This document shows, one piece after another, positions 35,030 through 47,084 of a stretch of DNA of 64,000 bases. Below the pieces are notes generated by a model. The model ran no database searches and was not told where the DNA came from. It worked only from the letters and a program-made list of their open reading frames with translations. The position numbers and the translations under genes were made by a program. Each line of letters opens with the position of its first letter. Position 1 is the stretch's first letter. Origin of the DNA: Malus domestica (taxonomy: Eukaryota > Streptophyta > Magnoliopsida > Rosales > Rosaceae); assembly GCF_042453785.1 (NCBI RefSeq), contig NC_091670.1:34297501-34361500 (forward strand), written 5' to 3'.

Positions 35030-35195
35030 AGAATTTTAACGAAAAGTTTTCGGTACTGTTTACTTTAACGAAAAATCATATTTTTACACTAAAAAGTCAA
35101 TCCTGGTACTATTCATTTACCTTTTATTTTGTCCTTATCTTTAAAATTCAAAATTTTCAAATCATTTTCATCAATTTCTCTAATTTTTTTTAGTT
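35030..35195 (-). repeat. Family A interspersed repeat, reversed
   Basis: Carries AACGAAAAGTTTTCGGTACT, TTTACTTTAACGAAAAATCA and GGTACTATTCATTTACC, the complement of the family consensus. Confidence 0.8.
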
Positions 35196-35522
35196 AATTT
35201 GACTTGTGCGCTGCGGGACCCATGCATGCAGATGGCTTAGCAACCATCTAGCGAGTATTTGGACACCTGCGCGTGTGAAGGAAATAGAGAAGTAGCTGCA
35301 CCACAACTTTCATGTGGGTGAACCTCCCACTCAAAACTCCCATTGGGCTCCACTAGTTCCGTCCCCATACAGTTACTATGTCCGAGGTCTTGCCTCATGT
35401 ATTTGACGAGTCTTTATACTTTAGGGACTTAATTTTTAGTGTATTGGAGAGGGCCTTGTTCCTTATTTATAGGGTAATACGAGGTTTTTTTTGGGGGGGG
35501 GGGGAACTCATTTGAGGACAGT

Positions 35523-35696
35523 ACAACAACAACAACAACAAAGCCTTTTCCCACTAAGTGGGGTCGGCTATATGAATCCTAGAACGCCATTGCGCTCGGT
35601 TTTGTGTCATGTCCTCCGTTAGATCCAAGTACTCTAAGTCTTTTCTTAGAGTCTCTTCCAAAGTTTTCCTAGGTCTTCCTCTACCCCTTCGGCCCT
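35523..35696 (-). mobile_element. 5'-truncated RTE-type LINE with 19-bp target duplication
   Basis: GAACTCATTTGAGGACAGT stands on both sides (35504-35522, 35697-35715). The insert read on the minus strand ends in (TTG)n, as RTE-clade LINEs do, and includes the familiar ACCCCACTTAGTGGGAAAAG tail. Only about 174 bp is present, so it is inert. Confidence 0.88.
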
Positions 35697-35766
35697 GAAC
35701 TCATTTGAGGACAGTGCTTAAAAGAAATTCAAAGATGAAGTGCAAAGGAGGAAACATGCCGCTTTA

Positions 35767-36244
35767 GAGCAACTCCATCCCAAGAAAATTGCTAATAAAT
35801 AAAGAAAAATCAGAAAATAAAATTCAAATTTACTGTTGGTGACATGGCACAATATGTGCTGTTGGATTGCAAAACAAATGTAACCCAATGATCCAATTAA
35901 CAAAGTTTGATAAAAATTAGTTAAAAATTATAAAAAAATCAGAAAATTAAATTAAAAATTATAAAAATACAGGATCATGAAACATGATGCTAAGAGATTG
36001 GTTAAAAGTCTACTTGAAAATCTATCCAGATAATAACATGTGACGGGACGAAATTGATTAAAAATTACATCCGAAATTAAACATAAAATTATCTTTTATT
36101 ATTTTATAAAAAATAGTATTGTAATACAAATTGTCTTAACAAATCATTTTAGAGATTGAGGCCGTTACTGTTCACTAAGGCAATAATTACCTTAGCCCAA
36201 TACATAGTAATTGCTTGGGCAATTTGACAGGGGTGGAGTTGCTC
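35767..36244. mobile_element. MITE with GAGCAACTCCA ends
   Basis: Starts GAGCAACTCCATCCC and ends GGGGTGGAGTTGCTC, flanked by TTTA on both sides (35763-35766, 36245-36248). The 478-bp interior is AT-rich and non-coding. Confidence 0.8.
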
Positions 36245-36359
36245 TTTAACTTAGTCAACTTGATTACAGACAACCTTAGGCTTGTTGGACTGTTGGGTTT
36301 AGTTGCATCCGGAAGAAATGAAAGCTATACCAATGCAAGTAACAAACACGACGGTGTAA

Positions 36360-36700
36360 TTGAAAAGAAGAAAAGGATTAAGCATATAAGCAATTGTGAT
36401 AAAAGAACATCACGATCGATCAATGAAGTTGACCAACGATCTCTTTGTCCAATGAGATGCATGCAGTGGGTAAGTCGGTTAAATTTAAAGATTTTATTTT
36501 AAGTTCTTTGTCGCTTTAAGCACTCAAAGTTGCCTTGTAATTTCATTCCCCATTGACTATTCTTGAGGAGAATTAATTGAGATGTAGACATTTTTAAGTC
36601 AAGTCTAGCTCTGATTCCATATCCTGGCTTTTTGTTTAGTACTATTCTCCCTGAACATTTGACCTTTTCAGCAGAATATATGGTTCGGAACTGAGGCTCG
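36360..36700. repeat. Duplicated non-coding block, copy 1
   Basis: Blocks such as AAAAGAAGAAAAGGATTAA, AAGCACTCaaa.TTGCCTT, GAGATGTA(C/G)A and TTTTTAAGTCAAGTCT recur in order at about 37568-37870. Confidence 0.75.
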
Positions 36701-36769
36701 TAATACCATAGGAACTTAGACAATCAAACAAATAGATGGGGACTGGATATGCCTGCACATTTTACGATC

Positions 36770-37110
36770 ATATTATGCATAGTAATTTCATTGGCATATT
36801 ATTTTCTTGCTACTCAGCATCGATCAATTATTTTATCTGTCCTTGGTTTTCAAGTTTAACCATCTGGATGTTGTCTTGTTCTAATAGAAATGGACATGGA
36901 TGCGATCAATCAAAGAATAGCTGCACTGAACCTGCTGGTGGGAGAAGAAGGCCAAAAAGCGTCACATTTAACTCTATGAGAAGATCAATGCCTGATTGTA
37001 GCTTATTGGGATAACAGTATCTTTAAGGTTGTCTTGTAATTCGGGTTTATTTTATAGAATATATATGAGAGTTACCTTCTGAAAATTTAATCTAGAGCCC
37101 TTGTCATATT
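36770..37110 (+). pseudogene. Duplicate of the last LLPH-like exon with flanking intron
   Basis: Matches about 33725-34110: the intron end (TACTCAGCATC..., TTCAAGTTTAACC.TCTGGATG), the exon (ATGGACATGGATGC.ATCAA, AGAATAGCTGCA, CCTGCTGGTGGG) and the 3' UTR. About 60 bp of the basic C-terminal coding sequence is deleted and the frame is lost. No first exon is present, so it cannot be expressed as this protein. Confidence 0.9.
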
Positions 37111-37113
37111 TTT

Positions 37114-37272
37114 TAAGGAAAACTAATGAAAATGACTTTAAAACTTTGAGTTTTAACGATAAAAATAAAATAAAGGGTAAAGTGAAAAGTACCATGATTG
37201 ATTTTTTAGTGTAAAAATGTGGTTTTTCGTTAAAGTAAATAGTACCGACGGCTTTTCGTTAAAGTTCCCCAT
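37114..37272 (+). repeat. Family A interspersed repeat
   Basis: AAGGAAAACTAATGAAAATG, TTTGAGTTTTAACGATAA and GTACCATGATTGA are nearly identical to the copy at 1575. Confidence 0.85.
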
Positions 37273-37567
37273 TTTTTAACTTTTGAGTTCGAGTAGCGTT
37301 GTTATGGACGATCGTTGAAATTATCATTCTCCTGTGGGTTTTTTTTTTCTTCTTGTAGTGTTGTGAATGCTCGTAACTACTCGACTCGAGCTATAGTCCT
37401 CTTGTGTTAGATTAGAATATTGCTCAAATAAACGAAAAAAAGGCAAAGCAAAGGCCGAAGAAACCCAAAAAGTTCAGCCGCTGGAAATAAATAATCTTAA
37501 CTACGTGGAAGGAGATTTGAAATGGCTCCGCTGTGGCTTAATTTAATTATGCAACCTTAGACTTCGT

Positions 37568-37870
37568 GAAGTAGAAAAGAAGAAAAGGATTAAACATACA
37601 ATTATGATAAGAGTACATCACAGTCGTTGGAACTGGCCTCCCCCCAATAGGCTCATAGAATTTTATGATCTTTTGCTTATTATGTGTGTTTTACCTTCTT
37701 TGCCCCCTTAAGCACTCTAACTTGCCTTTTTAGGTCAGCCATTTTTCTTGACCATTCTACAGAAGACTTGAGATGTACAATTTTTAAGTCAAGTCTTCCT
37801 CTTATCCTATATTTTCTTTCTTCTCCTTGTCCAATTGACCCGTTCTGCAGAAAATATGGTTACAAACTTG
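37568..37870. repeat. Duplicated non-coding block, copy 2
   Basis: Diverged copy of 36360-36700 in the same orientation. Confidence 0.7.
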
Positions 37871-39614
37871 ACTTAGGAAAATGGAAAATTTAGAACAAGT
37901 AATTGTTGTCACATTATTTTTGCTTCAATTGAGAGAAATAATGATTAGAAAATTAGGTTTTTATGATTCTATATGGATGAGAAATCACATCCAGAAATTT
38001 GTGAAAAATAAAGATAATCAAAATGAGAACAGAAGAGTAACAAATTATATTGGATTGAGGGCTTAAAGTAAATTAGAGATATAATTTCTGCACATTTTAT
38101 TTTTATTTTGTACAACCATTAGTTTATGCAAATCATAAGCCGATAGTGTGCGAAAAGTACAAAATGGATACGTAAATCATTCTCAAATTTAAAATGTCAA
38201 TTTAATTTTCTACTCAGCCTTTACTTGCCCCGCATTAAATATGACTTGGTTAAGCTGATACCAAAAGTTTAAAGTAATTTTACAAACATATTAGTGTGAT
38301 TACATATTCAAAACATCATCCAATATAGTTGCACCTAACACATAAAAATTTTAATATGCTTGCTTCACTGTGCTTTAAATATGAATATTCATATTGCTAA
38401 AAAAGTCTAACATTGATTACCTCATATAAAACTAGTTTAATTAATTAATTAATGGGAAGTCTCTCTCATATACCGTATACATTGCTTAGCTTGGTGTGCT
38501 TTCATTGTTGAATCTTGAAGTTTTCAAAGCACGTAAATGTAAGTTCCGAATGGAGATTAGTTTTGAAAGGACAAAAGATTTATAGTTAAATATATAATGA
38601 TAACATTGATAATTATATATTTATATAAAAGAGGTTGAACTCGTGCATGCAAGTGTCATGCATTTTTTTAGCTACATAAATGAAACTTGCTAATTATATA
38701 AAGTATTGATCACATCTTTCAATCTCACTTCCTTTCATATGGGGTGGCATTAACTGCTGCGCATGTTACTAATTCGATTATTATATATATTTTATTTAAA
38801 ATACATTTTAAAATATAAATTTATCATTCATCTATATTAACGTCATATATCATGCGAATTTCAATTTCAACAATAAGTCTATAATATCATAGATTTGTTC
38901 ATATTTATATAAAAGAGAAGGGTCATAGATTTACGGTTCCTATATGAATTCCACCCACACCAATTAAATAAATTATCGTTCATCCATAATGTAGTCTGAT
39001 AACTAGCCTTATGGGTAGTTCGACTTGTCTAATTCATTATCATTGTTTCATTAAAAAAAAAAATGTTCTAATCTTTACTATCAGAGAATGTGTTAGTTTT
39101 TTATGTTTAACATTAATAAGTACCTTCAAAATGAAGTAAATAAAGTTTAAATAAACATTTATCAACCAAGACACATTTTTCTCCAATCAAAGAATTAAGT
39201 AATTAACGACTTAAAATTCATGTTAAAATTTGTATGCCTTCTCTTTCCCGGTCTCTTCTCTACCATGCCAAGATTCCTAGCAGTAGAAGTGGTTCCAACG
39301 ACACAGTCAACCACCCTCCTTCTCTCTCACCAGTCGTTTCCTTTACGTTAGAGATTGAAAGAGAAAGTTGAACCCTCTTCTTACACGACAAACAATCTCT
39401 CTCCCTCTGTGAACCAAACCAACCAAAACCTTCCTTATTATCTAGTCTTCTTCCACTCTCCCTCCACCCGTATACCGTTGCGAGGTCCATTCAAAGACAC
39501 GCCCCCATTTTCTTCCACCTCCACCTTCTCTTGCTCTCAAACCCCCAAAACACAGAAAACCCGCTTCTCAATTCCCCAAAAAAACGCAGAGGAAAGCGAA
39601 AAATCTTTGCTTGC
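37871..39614. other. Intergenic and VSR promoter/5' UTR
   Basis: AT-rich with no gene until the VSR. The last 300 bp become CT- and CCA-rich, which suits a plant 5' UTR. Confidence 0.5.
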
Positions 39615-42600
39615 ATGGCTTTTCTCCCAAAGCTCGCAGCTTTTTTCGTGGTGTTATTATCATTTTTTGAGAACCATGTGCATGCAAGGTTTGTGGTGGA
39701 GACGGGAAGCGTTAGGGTTCTGTATCCAATGAGCTTGCGCTCGAAGCACGACGGAGCTATCGGCAACTTTGGGCTGCCGGACTATGGCGGCTCCTTGGTG
39801 GGTGCTGTTGTCTATCCTGAAAAAGGGTCTTCCGGGTGTGAAGCTTTTGAGGGTGACAAGCCTTTCAAGTCGAAAAATTCTCGCTCCTCCATTGTTGTTC
39901 TTGATCGCGGAGGTAAATCAATCAATCAATAATTTCTTTACGCATTTATTAAATCTAAAAGTCCGAGCAAGGCGGTTTATAACTCAAGTGATTAAGAGCT
40001 TTTACAGAGTCGTGTTTTCAAATCCCCTCTCCCAATTTTGATTGTAGCAAAAAAATGTCTTAGTGGGTTGGCTTGAGATCATTTTCCATCTTTGTTAAGA
40101 ATTTGATTGATGAAGATGCAAGTTCAAAAGAGTGTGCCTAGAAATGAAATTGGTAGACATTTTTGCATATGAAGATGCGTTTTTTTTTTCTTTTCTTTTT
40201 CGTAATTCGGATGCTTTTTAGGAGATCGTGGATTTGAGCGTACCTTCATGTGTTTGCTCTGCTTTGTCCCCTGTCCTTCCACTTTTCCTTCTATTTGAAT
40301 CGACTTATCAAAAGTCTCTTACCAGTCTTCCTCTAAATTTCTTTTTGGCTTTAGCTTAACTGTTCAATAGATGTAAAGTAGATATTGGCTTCTTTGTATT
40401 TAGTAGTCCCTCTGTGCCAAGAGGAGCAAATTCTAGTATCCCGGTCTATCTCTCTCATCACATGATGTGAGAGATTGAGAGAAGCGGGTATATAACCCCG
40501 GTTGTATGGTAGAATTTCTCGTCAAACTTAACCTTGTGTATACTGTGTGTAAGTGACAGACTGAATTCTAACCGAGTCTTATGTTGACCAGAAAAACAGT
40601 TCTATTGGGATTGTAGTTTGAACTTTTTGCTATTGCACTTGTAGGTTGCTACTTTGCTTTGAAGGTGTGGAATGCTCAACAGGCTGGAGCCTCAGCCGTT
40701 TTAGTGGCAGATAACATTGAAGAGCCTCTAATAACAATGGATTCCCCGGAAGAGAGCAATGATGCAGATGGTTACATAGAGAAGATTGGAATTCCGTCAG
40801 CTTTGATAGATAAAGCTTTTGGTGATAGCTTGAAGGAAGCAGTAAAGAACAAGGAAGATGTTGTGGTGAAACTAGACTGGAGAGAGTCAGTGCCACACCC
40901 CGATCAAAGAGTTGAATACGAGTTCTGGACAAACAGCAACGACGAGTGTGGGGCTCGTTGTGATGAGCAAATGGCTTTTGTGAAAAATTTCAAGGGTCAT
41001 GCTCAAATTCTGGAGAGAGGGGGTTACACGCTCTTCACTCCACATTATATAACTTGGTATTGTCCTCACGCATTTGTCCTCACAACTCAGTGCAAGTCTC
41101 AATGCATAAACCATGGGAGATATTGTGCACCAGATCCTGAGAGAGATTTAGGAGAGGGGTACCAAGGGAAGGATGTGGTGTATGAGAACTTGAGGCAGCT
41201 TTGTGTGCATAGAGTTGCCAATGAGAGCGGCCGGTCATGGGTTTGGTGGGATTATGTGACAGACTTCCATATCAGATGTTCCATGAAAGAAAAGAAGTAT
41301 AGCAAAGAATGCGCCGAGGATGTCATGAAATCACTTGGTAAATCGCATGTTTTGCCATTTCTGCGTAATGTGTACAGAAAAAATGCATGTTTTCGGGCTT
41401 TAATAGCTTTAATCTGATTGTTGCAGATTTGCCTGTTGACAAGATAACAAATTGTATGGGTAATCCTGAAGATGATGTCGAGAATGCAGTGCTCAAAGCC
41501 GAACAAGAAATCCAGGTCATACATGCTTACTGTACATATATTTCAAAACCACAATGTTTACAAAGATGCATAGGCAAAATGGATTTGTACAATTGGCTTT
41601 TTTAATTTAGCAACAGGGTTATCTCATTTTTCCTTTTCTTTTTGTTATATTTAGGTAGGAAAAGGATCTCGTGGTGACATTACCATCTTGCCGACATTGG
41701 TTATTAACAATGCTCAGTTTCGAGGTTTGTCACAACTTTCGCGCCATTCTGTATTCACTTCTTTGTTACAGTTCGTCCTGTTACTCATGGACATAACTAT
41801 TAATCTTGATTGATTTCGTTTAAGCTATTGCCAGAAACCATTCATTTCATTCGTTGAAATTTTTTATACTAAATCAGAATCCTGAAGTTTGTTATTTAAC
41901 TGATCTGAAGGAAAATTAGAGAGAACTGCTGTGCTAAAGGCCGTATGTGCTGGATTTAAGGAGACGACTGATCCTCCCATTTGTTTGAGTGGAGGTTGGT
42001 GTTCTTATTTCACTTTCCAGTCTATTCCGTTTCATATCTGTTTCTTGATGATTGAATAGCGTACTGATGTCTTTTCGTGTTCCTCTCCCTTCTCCCTCCC
42101 AATCCACCGTGTTATTTCAACAGAACTTGAGACAAATGAGTGCCTTGAGAGGAATGGTGGCTGTTGGCAGGACAGCCAATCTAATATAACTGCTTGCAAG
42201 GTATGCAGAAAATTTTACATTTGACGTTTATGGTTGATGCCACCTATGAAAAGTTCCTATGTGCATCACAAATTTTAACTCCATGCTAATTGGTTCCTTT
42301 TCTCAGGACACATTTAGGGGAAGAGTTTGCGAGTGCCCTCTAGTGAACGGTGTTCAGTATAGAGGCGATGGTTATACATCTTGTGATGGTAGATCCTCGA
42401 TTTATTAAAATGCAGCAAAATTCTCCCCTTTATTAAAACATGTGGTTTTGGAAGAGAGTTACTCCTAAAACATTTACATTTTTCTTGGCAGCTTTCGGAC
42501 CTGCAAGATGTGCGATAAACAATGGAGGTTGCTGGTCAGAATCTAGAAATGGATTGCATTTCTCGGCATGCTCAGTTCAGTGATCTTTATCATAATCTTT

Positions 42601-43513
42601 CACTTTATTAGTCGTTCTCTCCATTTTTTTTAATAGAGTTCTCTTTCTGTTTCAAGTGCTTAGACCACAAAACTCCACATTTGTTCTTATCAAAATTGAT
42701 TTTTTTCCCTTTCGGTATACAAACAGAACTCTGAGTTATCCGGCTGCAAATGTCCACAAGGCTTTCATGGGGACGGTCATAAATGCGAAGGTGATTTGAG
42801 TTCCAGTGTGACCAATAACTATCAAAGAATAATTTTCTTACTGTTTCAGGGGATGGTCATTAATTTCTTCCTGTGTGATTTATATTCGTAAATCATGTTT
42901 TCATTCCTTCTTCCATTCCTTTTTACTGTGCATCAGATGTTGATGAATGCAAGGCGCGTACTGCTTGTCAGTGTGATGGCTGCAGCTGTAAGAACACTTG
43001 GGGCGGGTACAACTGCAAATGTAAGGGAGGTCAGCTGTACATGAAGGAGCAGGATACTTGTATTGGTAAGACATCACATCTGGGTCGTAATCACTAATTA
43101 ATTGTTGATTGTCACTCGACAACGTTGATAGTGGGTATATTTGCAATCCTGCAAGACGTATGTCTAATAATTGTTCATCCATTTAAATGCAGAGAGACAT
43201 GGATCGAGATTTGCCTGGTTTTTAACTTTCATGGTCCTCGCGGCTGTGTCGGCTGTTGGCCTAGCTGGTTACATCTTCTACAAATACAGGCTTCGAGTAT
43301 GTTCTCCCTTGGCGAGCTCTATATATCTGTACTGGTTAATTTGTTTATTAAATTAGGAACTCGACCCTTGTTACAAAATTTTGCTTTCACTTGCAGTCTT
43401 ACATGGACTCCGAGATCATGGCTATCATGTCGCAATACATGCCTCTGGACAGCCAGCAGGCCAGTCAAGTACATACCGCCGACTCAGAACCCCTACGACA
43501 AGGCTCAGTATAA
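39615..43513 (+). CDS. VSR: Vacuolar sorting receptor (BP-80 family)
   Basis: Twelve coding exons: 39615-39912, 40645-41337, 41427-41515, 41655-41724, 41911-41994, 42124-42200, 42307-42388, 42492-42574, 42727-42790, 42937-43065, 43193-43296, 43397-43513. All junctions are GT-AG and in frame, giving 629 residues. Residues 1-24 are a signal peptide. A PA domain (about 55-165) and the VSR-specific region follow, then three EGF-like repeats (about 412-464, 465-513, and 514-556 with the calcium-binding DVDEC start). One membrane helix lies at about 563-585. A short cytosolic tail carries the sorting motif YMPL at 605-608. It is a type I receptor that carries soluble cargo with vacuolar sorting signals from Golgi to prevacuole. 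Exon 8 uses an atypical donor (CTCA|GTTCAG). The C-terminal PLRQGSV recalls one subgroup of VSRs. Confidence 0.95.
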
Positions 43514-43850
43514 GGTAACAAATTCTTTGCCTTTATAAGCAGTCTTCTTTCTTGTTAACAGTTTGTCCTTAAAAATGTTACTGCTATCTGCAGAAACACA
43601 AGCTAAACAACCTATTCCGGTCAAGGGCATCCGCGAGACGCTCCCTGCGGATACTTGACTCCATTTACTAGCTCATAGGTAAATCAGGAAAAGACGTTCG
43701 GATACAGTACACGATAGTATAGGATGAATTTGGGAGATTTCTGTATGTACGTATGCAGGAGATTTTCTTCCCATACCACTCTTTTCTGTGTGTAGATAAA
43801 AGTGCTCAGATGTAAATTTTGGTTTGAGGAAAAAGAAGGATCAATATATA
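43514..43850 (+). other. 3' UTR of the VSR, with an intron
   Basis: The stop codon is one base before a good donor (TATAAG|GTAACA). The matching acceptor TCTGCAG is at 43593. A TA microsatellite at about 43843-43863 follows. Confidence 0.65.
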
Positions 43851-44689
43851 TATATATATATATGAAATTATAACGACATACATATATAAGAGAAAAATAA
43901 AATAAGACAGAAAAGGAGAAAGTTGTGTGTGTAATATGTATTTCTTCTTCTAAATATAATTTACAAAATCAATAGCTCATCATATTCTTGTGACTTGTGA
44001 GTGAAGGTTTTGGATTGTTTTGTATTCATGAATAACCATCATATGCTTGACAATTATCGTGCAAAGTAAATACCAAATCCATGAAAATTAATCGACAAAT
44101 AAAGCATGAAATTAAGAATTACATATATATATATATAACAAAAGTATCATTTGGTAGCTAGTGGTTATATAGGCTTGTTTCATTTTTGAGTGCATTTTTG
44201 CTCACTCATATTAACTTCACCATGCATCTTATTGGCGGCCATGTGTACCACCTTTCAACTCTAGTAAGCTTTTTAGTTAAATTAGGGTTATTTTATACAC
44301 ACACCCCACAATTTTATGAAAACACCTCACATTCAAAAACTTTCTCGAAAATTCCATCTTTTTCCCTCATTCTTCTGAAGCCACCCCACATCCTCACCCA
44401 AAAACAAAAAACACGCCTGATAGTTGAAATGCACTCTCAGTTGTTGCTCTTAAGGTCTGAAACCTGAACATCTCAAATCAAGATGCGATTTCGTTGCCGA
44501 AAAGCCCGGAAATTTCGTTGAGATTTTGATTTTCCGACAATGTTTCAGAGTAATTGATGTTTAGAACTCCAATTTTGGTTCATATCTCTTGGTTTAGCGT
44601 TAAGTTTACCAAAAAAAAAAAAACTGAAAAGGGTTTGGTGCTTTCGGAGAGGCGGGGATTATGGGTGGGAAAGTTGTTTCTTATTAAAA
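43851..44689. other. Intergenic, no gene seen
   Basis: AT-rich. An open frame at 44186-44467 has no recognisable features. Confidence 0.5.
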
Positions 44690-45105
44690 TCCCAGTCGCC
44701 CAATTGCCACGCCCACCAATCCAAAGCACAGATTCTCATCACAAACATTAAGAAATCAAATAAATTAACCAAAATCAAAATCAAAACTTTTGATTGCTAC
44801 TATGTAAAGTCATAAGCTTGATTACAAAAAATCCGCAAAAATTCAAGCACTTTTAAGTGGGCAGACGAACTTGAACAATTACCAGCGAGAAGATTGAGTG
44901 TGTCGGACCAACTCGTGTCGTGCACCTTTTAACTTTTAATTGCTTGGTACTTTTGTTGGTAATTGTTTAGGTTCTTCCGTCTACTCAAAACGTTTGAATT
45001 TTAGATGATTTTTCTAATCAAGCTTATGACTTTACTTAATTTGTTACGAGAATCTATGCTTTGGATTGGTGGGGTTGGCCAATGGGGACTTGGATTAAAG
45101 GTGAG
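44690..45105. mobile_element. Fold-back element, arms about 100 bp
   Basis: CCCACCAATCCAAAGCACAG and AGTCATAAGCTTGATTA on the left return inverted as TAATCAAGCTTATGACT and CTATGCTTTGGATTGGTGGG on the right. The left arm carries about 60 extra bases between the two blocks. Confidence 0.75.
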
Positions 45106-45401
45106 ATATTGGAAGGAATTAACTATGTACACAAGGGACAGTTGTGTCAAGAAATGTAGGGAAAATGAGAGAATTGACAAATTATGGAAACTTATATGAG
45201 CAAGTTGCAAATAAACTCTGACTTTAGAGGCGGAATAGAAAACGACAGCGTTTGTGAAAAATGAAAACTTTGGCTCAGAGAATGTAATAGACAACAAAGG
45301 TGGGTAAAATGAGACATTTGACTATGTTTTCACATTAAATCATGTAATACATGAAAAAAAAATTTGCCCAATGAAAATGGTTTGTGTAACAAAATATTAA
45401 A
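45106..45401. other. Intergenic
   Basis: Nothing recognised apart from the flank of the solo LTR. Confidence 0.5.
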
Positions 45402-45674
45402 TGTTGTAAATAGTATAATATGTATGCCCACATGCATACAGTAAACATGTCATATGTTTAACAGTGTTTTTGTTTGTTTCCATGGTGATGCTCTATAAAT
45501 AGAGCTTTACGAATGTTCAACAAAGCAGAGAGAAAAAAGGAAAAGAAAATATCTAAGAGCAATAATATACATTACTTCCTCTGCAACAGCTTGTGTTGGT
45601 ATAATACTCTGCAACTGCTTCGTTCCTATCCCGAATAAAGGTTATCTCTCTATAACTTTTACATTTTTATAACA
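45402..45674 (+). mobile_element. Solo LTR with TTAAA target duplication
   Basis: Starts TGTTGTAAATAG and ends TTTTTATAACA (TGTT/AACA inverted tips). TTAAA lies immediately on both sides (45397-45401, 45675-45679). An internal promoter-like CTCTATAAATAGAGC at about 45492 is followed by a leader. At 273 bp with no internal domain, it marks an element lost by LTR recombination, probably Copia-like. Confidence 0.85.
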
Positions 45675-45842
45675 TTAAACAAATAAATCAAATTTTTGGG
45701 TGACTCAATTTCGTGACAAGATTTTGACTTTTCAATTTTTTGATTTTGATTTTTTTTTCAAATTTATGTTTATACAAATGAAATCTTTGAAATTACGTCG
45801 ACATGCGCTTCTTGCCATTATACAAGATTAAGCATTTTAATG

Positions 45843-46385
45843 GTTTTTTTTTTTTTTTTTTGATCAAAGACGATACATTTCATTAGAAGTTCCGAGAGAA
45901 TACGAAGAGATAACAATTGCATTCCAGTTTCCTCAACTAATAAATCTGTAATGAGATCTAGAGGGACCTCATCCCACTTACAATTATTTCTCGAGAGAAG
46001 AGCGGTACGCACTAGACGATGAGCAATGCCATTGGCTTGACGATGGACATGGGTATAAGAAACTCCAGCAACCGTTTCTATTAACGCCTTCGTGTCTTCA
46101 ATGATATTCCCAATCACAAACAGATTAAAAGAAGTGTCACAAAAGTGACAACAATATGAAGAGAATCGCTTTCAATAGTAAAGTTGTGAAGTCCCTTTTG
46201 CATCGCCAAAATTAAATCGTCTCTGGCTGCCATCACTTCCGCTTGAAGAGGAGAAAAATATGATCGTACCTTCTCGTTGCCGCTGCCACAAAACCACCCC
46301 GATCATTCCTAATTATGATTCCAACTCCCCCCAATTTGAGATGATCATTCCACGCCCCCCAGTTTTAAATCCAGTTATCTAATTA
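45843..46385 (-). pseudogene. 3' end of a LINE: RNase H domain and poly(A)
   Basis: The minus strand reads GVGIIIRNDRGGFVAAATRR, QAEVMAARDDLILAMQKGLH, FTIESDSLHIV and, after a frameshift, VSYTHVHRQANGIAHRLVR. This is the RNase H-like domain (RVT_3 type) of plant LINEs. It ends in a run of about 20 A (T run at about 45845-45862 on the plus strand). The 5' part is missing. Confidence 0.85.
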
Positions 46386-46589
46386 TTTCAATCAATCTCA
46401 TTCTTTTATATAAATATATTTCAATTTGCGCTTACCAATAATCTATCAATTTCTCCGTCAAATTAATGTTATTTTTGCCTACTCAAGTTTTAAAAACCAA
46501 CTGAAAATTAGTTAAAATTCACAACCGAAGGCAAATTGGCAGAACCAAATTGGAAAAAATTTCCAATAATTCCAGACCAAAAAAAAAAA

Positions 46590-46745
46590 CAAAGGAAAAC
46601 TAATATACAAACTTGAAAACTTTGAATTTTAACAATAAAGATAAAATAAAAGATAAAATAAATAGTATTAGAATTAACTTTTTATTGTAAAAATATGAAT
46701 TTTTTGTTAAAATGAAGAATAAGGAACTTTTGGTTTAAGTTACCA
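46590..46745 (+). repeat. Family A interspersed repeat, diverged
   Basis: Shows AAAGGAAAACTAATATACAA, AACTTTGAATTTTAACAATA and TTTTTATTGTAAAAATATGA. It is more decayed than the other copies. Confidence 0.7.
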
Positions 46746-46979
46746 CAAAAACAAAGATGGTACGGTAAAAGAAAAAGAAAGCGCAAAACATGTCTTTTCT
46801 CGTACTCTCTGCGGTTAAAAGTAAAAACACTGAACAGAGGCGGAGACTGTCAAAGTGGATAACGTTCTGCCCAGACTCCTACTTCACTCTTGTTCCTGCT
46901 GCTCCTTCGCTTCCCTGTTGCTGCTATCAACTATGTCGTTGGAGTTTCAATCCTAAATCTCTGTCGTCTCTTCTCTCCG

Positions 46980-47035
46980 ATGGCCTCTTCTCTTCCTCTC
47001 CATCACCCCTCCCACTGTCTCATCTCCAATCCACT

Positions 47036-47084
<49 letters not shown>

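Noticed and set aside
39960-40060. tRNA-like stretch in VSR intron 1 (ACTCAAGTGATTAAG and TTCAAATCCC)
   Set aside because: A- and B-box-like words are present, but no cloverleaf, tail or target duplication could be established. At most a SINE scrap.
43125-43538. Alternative frame through the last VSR exons ([13 protein letters not shown])
   Set aside because: The canonical frame gives the membrane helix and YMPL tail. The other frame has no upstream continuity with the receptor.
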